A stretch of 64,000 nucleotides of DNA from CAVVIH01 sp963748295 (GTDB lineage: Bacteria; Acidobacteriota; Vicinamibacteria; Vicinamibacterales; 2-12-FULL-66-21): the NCBI GenBank assembly GCA_963748295.1, contig CAVVIH010000006.1, forward strand, positions 1,612,001 through 1,676,000, in the 5' to 3' direction. Positions 9,257 through 16,146 of this stretch are shown piece after piece. Positions within the stretch are counted from its first letter, which is position 1, and each line of letters begins with the position of its first letter. The translations under genes and the position numbers were made by a program. The notes beneath the pieces were generated by a model, which was not told the DNA's origin, did not search any database, and saw nothing but the letters and a program-made list of their open reading frames with translations.

Positions 9257-11884
9257 TTATTCCGATCTGAGCGCCTGCAGCACGTCCACTCGCGACGCTC
9301 GTGCCGCGGGGATGAGCGAGGCGAGCACGGCGGCGCCGGTCAGAACCGCCGCGGCAGCGACGATCGGCAGCGGCCCGGGCGCTCCCACGTTCCCGAGATA
9401 GCTCGATGCGAGCGCGACGAACGCGTATCCGCCAGCCGCGCCGGCGACGATTCCCGCCGCGACGATCAGAATCCCCTCGATCAGCACGCCGGCAAGCAGG
9501 TGGCGCGGCGCCGATCCGACGGCAAGCCGGATCCCGAACTCGCGCGTGCGCGCGCTGACCGAGAACGCGAGGACGCCGGACACACCGACCACGGCGATCA
9601 GCAGCGCCACGCCGGCGAATCCCGTCAGCACGAAGGCATTCAGCCGCTCGGGCGCCAGCACGTCCGACCGCACGTCCTCGAGCGTCGCCCCGCGCTCCAC
9701 CGGCTGCTCGGCCGACATCGTCCGAATCATCCGCGTCACGACGGGCACCAGCGCATGGGGATCGTCGGTCGTCGTACGCACGAAGAGGCGGCCGGCGACG
9801 CGTATCTGCTGAATGGGGTGATAGATCGTGAGCGCCTGGCCCGGGGCGACGTTCTCGTCGTCGACGTCGGCGACCACGCCAACGATTCGATACGACTTCG
9901 GCTTGCCGTACACCGGATCGGTCCACCAGAGCGTGCGGTTCACGGCGTCACCGCCGGCACACATGCGCTGCGCGAGGCTCTGGCTGACGATCGCGACCGG
10001 CGCGCTGTCGACACCGTCGTCGTTCGTGAACTCGCGGCCCGCGACGAGCGGGACGCCGAGGACCGAAAAGAAACGCGGCGCCACCATCCGCAGGCGCGCG
10101 TAGGGATTCTCCTCGCCGTCCGCGGGCGTATAACCCTCGACAGTGAACTTGATCCGAACAGTGTTGCCGGCGTCGCGCCACGGCACGAAGCTGCCGAGCG
10201 CGGCGCTCTCGATGCCGGGCAAATCGTCAACCCGCCGGATGACTTCCTGGTAGAAGTCCATCTCCTGCGCGTTCCTGATCGCCAGCCCCGGCGACGGCAG
10301 GTCGAACGCGAGCACCTGCCGCAGGTCGTAGCCGGTGTTCGCCGTTTGCAGCGCGATGAGCGCGCTGACGAGCGTGCCCGCTCCCGCGAGCAGCAGAAAC
10401 GAGAACGCAATTTGCGTCGTCGCGAAGATCCTGAGCCGGCGATTGGTGCCGGGCGTGATCCTGAGGCTGCCGCTGGCAAGGCCCAGTCCCGAAGCCGCAC
10501 TCCGCGACGGGAGACGAGGAATGTAAGCCAGCAGGACCGCCGCACACATCGCCAGCGCCGCGCCAACCCATAGCACCGTCGCGTCGACGGTGACCTCGAG
10601 CGCGCGAACCGAGAATCGCGCCGCGAAGCCCGCGACGACGGACACGAGCGGCCGCGCGAGCACGATGCCGAGCACCGCGCCGGCGCCGCAGAGGACGAGG
10701 CTTTCCGCGAGCAGGGTCCGGCGGAGCGCGCCGTGGCTCGCGCCAAGCGCCGCGCGCACGGCCAGCTCTCCCTCCCGCCGCACCGAGCGCGCCAGGATCA
10801 GGTTCGCGACGTTCGAACACGCGATGACGAATACGATTCCGGCCGCCGCGAGCAACAGCAGCAGGATCGTGCGGGCCGGCGTGGTGATCTGATCGCGCAG
10901 CGGCGTCACGGTCAGCCGCATATCGGATTTCGTCGAATACGCTTCCGGGTGCGCCTGCATCATCGCCGCGTGGACCGCGATCAGCTCGGCGCGCGCCTCT
11001 TCCACCGTCGCGCCCGGCGCCAGGCGGCCGAACAGCTCGGTCATCCGATGGACCCGCTGCGTGACCATCGTCGCGCCGAGGTGATGCGGGCTCGTCACGA
11101 CGTTCGCGATGATCTCCGTATCCGCCGGATACGGAATCGACGGCTCGAGAACGCCGACGACGGTCGCTGTCAGCGGTCCCAGGCGGATGTTCGTGCCAAC
11201 GACCGCCGGATCGCTGTTGAGCGACGTCGTCCAGAAGCGGTGGGTCAACACGGCGACGCCCGCCGCCTTCGGGCCATCGTCGGACGCGTTCAGCAGCCGG
11301 CCCAGCACGGGCCGCAGCCCCATCACCTCGAAATACGACCCGCTGACGACGCCGGCGCGCACCACGCGGGGATCGCCGAGGCCGATCATCGTGAAATCTA
11401 TTGTCGAGAAGTCACCAAACGAACCGATCGTTTTGACGCGGGACTTGAAATCCGCAATCTCAGGCACGGAAAACGTGGCGTTCGCGACGCCGAGACCCGC
11501 CGCGCTCTGACGGATGTAGACAAGCCGGTCTTCGTCGCGATTGACGAGCGGCCGCAGCAGCACGCCGCGGACGACGCTGAAGATCGCGGCGTTGGCGCCG
11601 ATGCCGAGCGCGAGCGTGGCGACGACGGTTGCGGCGAGCCCTTTCGCGCGGAGCAGCGAGCGCAGGCCGATCCGCATGTCCGTGAGGAGCGCGGCAACCG
11701 CGTCGAACCACCGGCTGTACCAGACGCGGTGCATCGAGTCGCGAATCGCCGGGACGTAGCCGAATTCGCGCAGCGCCGCGAGCCGGGCGGCTTCGGGATC
11801 CTCGCCGCGCTCGATCCGTTCCTGGACGCTGATCGCCAGGTGGCCGCGTATTTCGTCGTCGAGCTCGCGATCGTCGGGGCGCAA
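9257..11884 (-). CDS. MacB/FtsX-type permease of the ADOP family
   Basis: An intact 875-residue permease of the acidobacterial duplicated orphan permease type, which lack a linked ABC ATPase. Residues 1-60 form the family's helical N-terminal region ('DDEIRGHLAISVQERIERGEDPE' in part); a first membrane helix lies at about 83-105 ('LALGIGANAAIFSVV'), followed by a MacB-like periplasmic domain, a first FtsX block (about 340-470, 'VFVIACSNVANLILARS'), a second periplasmic domain and a second FtsX block to the end ('ARTREFGIRLAVGSAPRHLL', 'RASRVDVLQALRSE'). The ATG at 11884 follows the padR stop by three bases. The role is not known; efflux or envelope sensing are the usual guesses, made from the MacB similarity alone. 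Confidence 0.9.
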   Translation of the reverse strand: MRPDDRELDDEIRGHLAISVQERIERGEDPEAARLAALREFGYVPAIRDSMHRVWYSRWFDAVAALLTDMRIGLRSLLRAKGLAATVVATLALGIGANAAIFSVVRGVLLRPLVNRDEDRLVYIRQSAAGLGVANATFSVPEIADFKSRVKTIGSFGDFSTIDFTMIGLGDPRVVRAGVVSGSYFEVMGLRPVLGRLLNASDDGPKAAGVAVLTHRFWTTSLNSDPAVVGTNIRLGPLTATVVGVLEPSIPYPADTEIIANVVTSPHHLGATMVTQRVHRMTELFGRLAPGATVEEARAELIAVHAAMMQAHPEAYSTKSDMRLTVTPLRDQITTPARTILLLLLAAAGIVFVIACSNVANLILARSVRREGELAVRAALGASHGALRRTLLAESLVLCGAGAVLGIVLARPLVSVVAGFAARFSVRALEVTVDATVLWVGAALAMCAAVLLAYIPRLPSRSAASGLGLASGSLRITPGTNRRLRIFATTQIAFSFLLLAGAGTLVSALIALQTANTGYDLRQVLAFDLPSPGLAIRNAQEMDFYQEVIRRVDDLPGIESAALGSFVPWRDAGNTVRIKFTVEGYTPADGEENPYARLRMVAPRFFSVLGVPLVAGREFTNDDGVDSAPVAIVSQSLAQRMCAGGDAVNRTLWWTDPVYGKPKSYRIVGVVADVDDENVAPGQALTIYHPIQQIRVAGRLFVRTTTDDPHALVPVVTRMIRTMSAEQPVERGATLEDVRSDVLAPERLNAFVLTGFAGVALLIAVVGVSGVLAFSVSARTREFGIRLAVGSAPRHLLAGVLIEGILIVAAGIVAGAAGGYAFVALASSYLGNVGAPGPLPIVAAAAVLTGAAVLASLIPAARASRVDVLQALRSE

Positions 11885-11887
11885 CGG

Positions 11888-12244
11888 CTATTCCTTGCCG
11901 GGCGCGGGATTCATGATCCGGCCCATGGCGTGCACCAGCTGCGCCCAGCGGTTCTGTTCGCGCGAGAGCTGGGCCTTCCCGGCCGCGGTCAGCTGGTAGA
12001 ACTTGGCGCGCTGGTTGGCTTCGCTGACGCCCCACTCGGCTTTCAGCCAGCCGCGCTTCACGAGGCGGTGCAGCGCTGGATAGAGCGAGCCAGTTTCGAC
12101 CTTGAGGAGGTCGTCGGACTGCGTGCGGATCGCCTGGCCGATGCCGTGGCCGTGCTGCGAGCCCCATTGCAGGGTACGGAGAATGAGCATGTCGAGCGTG
12201 CCCTGGAGAAGCTCCAGGCGCTGGTCGTCGGGCGTCTTGGCCAT
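11888..12244 (-). CDS. PadR-family transcriptional repressor
   Basis: A 118-residue PadR protein: winged-helix DNA-binding domain (about residues 12-90) with the family signature 'LLQGTLDMLILRTLQWG', the recognition region 'ETGSLYPALHRLVKRGWLKAEW' and the wing 'RAKFYQLTAAGKAQL', followed by a C-terminal dimerisation helix. It is the first gene of an operon with the ADOP permease (three-base gap) and the membrane propeller. The promoter directly before it carries two 13-bp palindromes covering the -35 and -10 regions, so autoregulation is the natural reading; the same pair recurs before the propeller gene at 51402. Confidence 0.92.
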   Translation of the reverse strand: MAKTPDDQRLELLQGTLDMLILRTLQWGSQHGHGIGQAIRTQSDDLLKVETGSLYPALHRLVKRGWLKAEWGVSEANQRAKFYQLTAAGKAQLSREQNRWAQLVHAMGRIMNPAPGKE

Positions 12245-12248
12245 GGTC

Positions 12249-12284
12249 GTAGAGAGTCTACGGGCTTAGACGTAGAGTGTCTAC
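12249..12284 (-). promoter_or_regulatory. padR operon promoter with twin palindromic operators
   Basis: Two 13-bp near-perfect palindromes, GTAGAGAGTCTAC (12249-12261) and GTAGAGTGTCTAC (12272-12284), lie with centres 23 bp apart. Read on the minus strand they contain a -35-like TAGACA and a -10-like TAGACT separated by exactly 17 bp, so a repressor bound to both would cover the promoter. Transcription would begin within a few bases of the ATG at 12244, giving a nearly leaderless message. Binding by the adjacent PadR is inferred. Confidence 0.75.
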
Positions 12285-12393
12285 TACATGTTCCGTGTCC
12301 GAGCCGGCGACCGCTGGCACAGAGCAATCTGTTCCCGCTGCTGCTGCTGTTCGCCAGCCCGCCGGCCTCGCTGTACCAGATGTCCTTGCTGTT

Positions 12394-12421
12394 GTTGCAC
12401 CGATTCGCTCGGTGATGCAAC
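12394..12421. terminator. Stem-loop after the gene at 12428-15049
   Basis: CACCGA (12398-12403) pairs with TCGGTG (12409-12414) around a five-base loop, and an outer GTTG/CAAC pair (12394-12397 with 12418-12421) extends it past a small bulge. It lies seven bases beyond the stop of the minus-strand gene ending at 12428 and could act as a terminator or 3'-end stabiliser. There is no clear uridine tract, so the call is weak. The rest of 12285-12427 shows nothing else recognisable. Confidence 0.35.
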
Positions 12422-12427
12422 CTGCAC

Positions 12428-15049
12428 TCAGGACGCTGTGGGCCTGAAGCCAAACTGGATGTGCTCGACGAACCCGCCGGGATCGATCGCGATCGTTGTC
12501 GGCCAGCAGCGAACGCCGTATGCGCGGGCCACACGCTGCTCTCTGTCCTGCACGATCGGAAACGTTAGGCCGGACTCCTGGCGAATCGTGTAGAAGTCTT
12601 TCGGCTCAGCGCCGCCGTGAAACGCCACGATGAAGGGCGCCTCTTGCGGCGCATTGAGCAGCGCCTGCAGCCGGCGGAGCTCTCGGAGGGAGGGAGTCGA
12701 GGAGGATTGCCAGAAGGTCATCAACACTGAGCGCCCCCGCAGACGGTGCAGCGCTCCCTGCTCGCCACGATCGTCCTTGAACTCGACGTCGGGAGCGCGA
12801 TCGCCTGCGGCAACGCGCTGCCGGTACGGCACGAACCTCGGAGGCGCCGTCGGAACGACATGCTGGTCGAGTGCCGCGGCGATGTCCGCTGGATCGATAT
12901 CGCCCACCGCCTGCCAGACGAACTCCCGGCGGGCATTGATCAGATAAAGGGACGGCGCCACGCTGACATCAAAGGTCCGCGACCAGCCACGCTCGAGATC
13001 TTCAACAACCTGCACCCGCCGGGCGATGGCTGCCGGAAAACCATCGAGCCGGACTTCGAGCTCGCGACGAGTAATGTTGAACGATCCCGCCGGCATGACG
13101 ATGATCACGGCCGGAGCCAGCTGGTGACGGCGCATCATCTCGATGCCGCGTATGAGATTCTGAAACGGTGTGCTCGATCCAAGCTCGGGGAAGACGACGA
13201 GGGCGTTCTGTTCTTGCCGCCGGCCTCGCGGGCGATCGCTCTGCACGCTGAGGTGCGCGACGATGCCGTCGTCGAGCCTCGCATCCTCTACGAGGTCCGG
13301 CCGCCACACCGGCACAAGGACCGGCTCCCACCACGAAGGGGTATCAATCGCGAGCACCGGCTCCGACACTTCGCATACCGTGCCTGCGGAGACGGCTTGT
13401 GGCAGGCCATCGGGAAGAATGCGTGCCCCGGTCACCCGCAGGCAGATCTGACTAATCTCGGTGATGCCGGCGGGCTTCTCCAGGCTGAACCGGGCGGTCT
13501 CGGTTACGGACTTCGCGACACCTGACCAGGGACTCGGTCGAGGCGAAGGGTACTCGACCCAGGACCAGGTGTATCGATCGATGCGTCCACCGGGAATCCA
13601 GCTGTTGAATGCGGTGAACGCCTGGCCGTCGCGAGTTTCCTCGATGACGATGACCGGCGGGATGCGCGGCGCGGTCCCGATGTCGCCGCGGACGATGACG
13701 CCGTTCGGTGTGATCTCGAGCTCCGTGAAGGTGACCGATGCAGACTGATCGAAGTTGCGCAGCCCTGTTGTGATGCTCGTGCGCGCATCTCGAAACACAC
13801 GCCGCACCGCTCGCGTGTTGCTCGACAGGGCTTTGGCGATCTCCGACGTGACGACGTTGACGGCAACGCCATGAGGGATGAACAGTGATTGATCGACGTC
13901 CGGTTCGCCGTCGGCCTCGAGGTCGACGCGTTGGGTGGCGGGATCCAGGACGAGCGTGATCCGCTGCTTGAAGGACACGGACCCGTTGGGAGCGAGGAAG
14001 GTATCGCTTTCAACTTCGACGCGGCCGGCGATCTCGATGGCGCCCGTTTCAAACGTGAGTGTGGGGCCGCTGGAGAACCTCAGACGATACGTCACTTCAG
14101 CGTCCAGGCCGAGCACGCTGATGTGAATCGCAATCGTCCGCTTCTTGATCTCTTCGCGAATTGCCTCGAGATCGATCAGGCTCTCCACGTGCTCGCGGCT
14201 CACGGCAAACGCGAATCCACGGTCCCCGACGACCGATTGCGTGATGCCCTGCGCACCCGATGACGGCGGCGGCGTGTTCGACAGGTTGAGCGGCATCGCA
14301 ATCGTCGCGGCGGGGCCGCTGCCCACGCCCCTGAAGTCGGAAACGGGAAATCCTTTGGCCAGATCGACAGGCAGCAGCGTCAGGTCCCGGCGAAGGAGCT
14401 CTCGAATCTGTTTCGCAATCCTGGCGGTGTCGGCACTGGAAAGACCGCTCCCCGGCGCCGCGACAAAATCGATCTTGTTATCGTCAGGTGTAATCGAGAT
14501 TGCCAGCCGGGTCTTGCCCTGGCTCACCAGTTTTCGGATCTCGAACACCGCCGTGACTTCGCCATGAATCGCCGGCGGAAGCGGGGCTGTGCGTGGAGCA
14601 GCTTCGTAGTGTGCCCGGATGTCCGTGTGAACGGTGATCTCTGAAGTCGATCCTGGTTCGACGCTCAGGCGAACCGTCGACAGCTGAACTGCCGCACGAC
14701 CACTGACGAGATCGGGCGGAGGCGGGACGGGCGCCAGCACGAGGTCTTCGAACGTCGCTTCCAGCCGCTTCGAGGCGCCAGGCGGAGCGGTGTCGACAAG
14801 CAGATCCTGAACAGGGCGCTTCGGCCCCTCGAGCCGCGCGTTTCCATACGTCAATACCCAGTCGCCGAACGCACCGACTTCGGACGGCTTGTCGGGCCTA
14901 TCGCCAATCCGTACACGCTCGCTATGCAGCAGCTTCAACGGCGTGTCGGCGCCCATTCCGTTCTGGTGCAGCGTTGCCAGCAATGCGTTGACCTGACGCA
15001 CTGCAAATTGCACGACGGCATCGAAGTCACCGGTCAGTGGGTTGGGCAT
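12428..15049 (-). CDS. Large protein with two cysteine-less thioredoxin-like domains
   Basis: Intact, 873 residues. The start is set at ATG 15049, one base after the upstream stop; the frame is open further upstream but overlaps that gene. No signal peptide is evident. Residues 1 to about 460 are a beta-rich region of repeated 'EI'/'TAVFEIRKL' strands that I do not recognise; a PKD-like stretch follows ('SWIPGGRIDRYTWSW'). The C-terminus holds two thioredoxin/redoxin-like domains: about 640-745 ('NALVVFPELGSSTPFQNL') and about 755-873 ('GRSVLMTFWQSSSTPSLREL', with the cis-Pro loop 'GVRCWPTTIAIDPGG'). In both the CxxC is replaced by Ser/Thr, so redox catalysis is unlikely and a binding or structural role is inferred. 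It is translationally coupled to the lipoprotein-like gene upstream. Confidence 0.75.
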   Translation of the reverse strand: MPNPLTGDFDAVVQFAVRQVNALLATLHQNGMGADTPLKLLHSERVRIGDRPDKPSEVGAFGDWVLTYGNARLEGPKRPVQDLLVDTAPPGASKRLEATFEDLVLAPVPPPPDLVSGRAAVQLSTVRLSVEPGSTSEITVHTDIRAHYEAAPRTAPLPPAIHGEVTAVFEIRKLVSQGKTRLAISITPDDNKIDFVAAPGSGLSSADTARIAKQIRELLRRDLTLLPVDLAKGFPVSDFRGVGSGPAATIAMPLNLSNTPPPSSGAQGITQSVVGDRGFAFAVSREHVESLIDLEAIREEIKKRTIAIHISVLGLDAEVTYRLRFSSGPTLTFETGAIEIAGRVEVESDTFLAPNGSVSFKQRITLVLDPATQRVDLEADGEPDVDQSLFIPHGVAVNVVTSEIAKALSSNTRAVRRVFRDARTSITTGLRNFDQSASVTFTELEITPNGVIVRGDIGTAPRIPPVIVIEETRDGQAFTAFNSWIPGGRIDRYTWSWVEYPSPRPSPWSGVAKSVTETARFSLEKPAGITEISQICLRVTGARILPDGLPQAVSAGTVCEVSEPVLAIDTPSWWEPVLVPVWRPDLVEDARLDDGIVAHLSVQSDRPRGRRQEQNALVVFPELGSSTPFQNLIRGIEMMRRHQLAPAVIIVMPAGSFNITRRELEVRLDGFPAAIARRVQVVEDLERGWSRTFDVSVAPSLYLINARREFVWQAVGDIDPADIAAALDQHVVPTAPPRFVPYRQRVAAGDRAPDVEFKDDRGEQGALHRLRGRSVLMTFWQSSSTPSLRELRRLQALLNAPQEAPFIVAFHGGAEPKDFYTIRQESGLTFPIVQDREQRVARAYGVRCWPTTIAIDPGGFVEHIQFGFRPTAS

Positions 15050-15050
15050 G

Positions 15051-15659
15051 TCAGGCCACTTCGATCTTTCGAATGAGGTAGATCCGATCCTCCACCTCGT
15101 AGCCGGACTGGCGGTCGTTTTGTGCTGCCTCGAAAAGCGGGGGACCAGTTGCACCAGGGCCCGGGCCAACGAAGGCGGTGACCTCGCCGGCCGGAAGATT
15201 CGAGAACCGCAGTTCCGATGATTCGGCGGTCTCGAACGCAATCAGCAGAGGTTTCGTGTGATCGAGCGCATAGTCCGCCTCGAGTTCTTCGGGGCCGCCA
15301 ACCGCTATGTCGCCAACTTGAACGGGTGTCAGATCATCCGCGGCGTCGTAGGGATCGCCGGATTCCGCTGGCTGTGAAATGTACAGACTATGGATGGTAA
15401 GTTCGCCTGTGGCCGGGGGCTCGAGCGTGATCCGAACCCTGTCGCCGCTAGCGAACAGCTTGCTCGGCTCGATCCTAAGGACGATGGTGCGACTTCGTCG
15501 CTCTCGCTGCTCGGTGAGCGTTGCCTCGAACACCTCATTGAACTCGGGTTCGTCTGAGCTCCCGCCGACGATCAACGAACAGCCTGTGAAGCCAAAAAGG
15601 AGCACGACCGCCGCCATGACGGCTGCGGTCAGCAGTAGGAGCGGGAGCCAATCGAGCAT
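15051..15659 (-). CDS. Membrane-anchored or lipoprotein-like protein of unknown function
   Basis: 202 residues beginning with a hydrophobic anchor 'LDWLPLLLLTAAVMAAVVLL' and a possible lipobox 'LFGFTGC' with Cys at residue 27. The exterior part is a predicted beta-sandwich ('RTIVLRIEPSKLFASGDRVRITLEP', 'ELTIHSLYISQP') rich in acidic residues. Its TGA (15051-15053) is separated by one base from the ATG of the downstream 873-residue gene, which implies translational coupling and joint function at the envelope. I know no named family; the pair may form a surface or periplasmic assembly, which is inference. Confidence 0.65.
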   Translation of the reverse strand: MLDWLPLLLLTAAVMAAVVLLFGFTGCSLIVGGSSDEPEFNEVFEATLTEQRERRSRTIVLRIEPSKLFASGDRVRITLEPPATGELTIHSLYISQPAESGDPYDAADDLTPVQVGDIAVGGPEELEADYALDHTKPLLIAFETAESSELRFSNLPAGEVTAFVGPGPGATGPPLFEAAQNDRQSGYEVEDRIYLIRKIEVA

Positions 15660-15761
15660 GGGTATCTCTGCCGGCGGCTGAGCTTACTTCACAATCTGGA
15701 CCGCGACGCAAATTCGTTGGTCGGCGGTCGCATTCGCCTGTCGAAGGGTGGGACCAACATG

Positions 15762-15790
15762 TTGACAGCCCACATCTGAACCTGTAGGCT
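15762..15790 (+). promoter_or_regulatory. Sigma-70-like promoter of the second padR operon
   Basis: TTGACA (15762-15767), a 17-bp spacer and TAGGCT (15785-15790) form a good housekeeping promoter. Its predicted start point falls at about 15797, two bases before the ATG at 15799, so the message would be almost leaderless. CAGCC/GGCTG half-sites (around 15766 and 15787) and flanking GGTGGG/CCCACC repeats could be operator elements but are imperfect. Confidence 0.55.
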
Positions 15791-15798
15791 GCCCACCG

Positions 15799-16146
15799 AT
15801 GACTGACGACAAGCGCGACGTCCACTACGGCAGCCTCACGCTCATGGTGCTCAAGACCCTGGAGGCGCTTGGCCCCTTACACGGGTACCGAATCGCCCGG
15901 CGGATCGAGCAAATCAGCGGCAACCAGCTGGCGATGAATCAAGGCACGCTGTATCCGGCGCTGGTGAAGCTGGAACAGGCCGGGTGGATCGACTCGGAAT
16001 GGGGCGAGTCCGAGAGCGGCCGCCGCGTGAAGCTGTACGCGCTGACCCGCGCCGGGCGAAAGCACCTCCGCACTGCGGAAGCGGACTGGAAGCACACGAC
16101 CGGCATCGTCGAACGCTTTCTCAGGATCCAGGAGGAGCAGTCGTGA
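15799..16146 (+). CDS. PadR-family transcriptional repressor
   Basis: 115 residues with the full PadR winged-helix domain: 'GSLTLMVLKTLEALGPLHGYRIARRIEQ', 'NQGTLYPALVKLEQAGWIDSEWG' and the wing 'RRVKLYALTRAGRKHL', then a C-terminal helix for dimerisation. It differs clearly from the PadR at 12.2 kb and so probably reads its own operator. The stop overlaps the GTG start of the ADOP permease by four bases (GTGA), so the two are translated as a unit; autoregulation together with the permease is inferred from this and from the promoter that abuts the start codon. Confidence 0.92.
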   Translation: MTDDKRDVHYGSLTLMVLKTLEALGPLHGYRIARRIEQISGNQLAMNQGTLYPALVKLEQAGWIDSEWGESESGRRVKLYALTRAGRKHLRTAEADWKHTTGIVERFLRIQEEQS

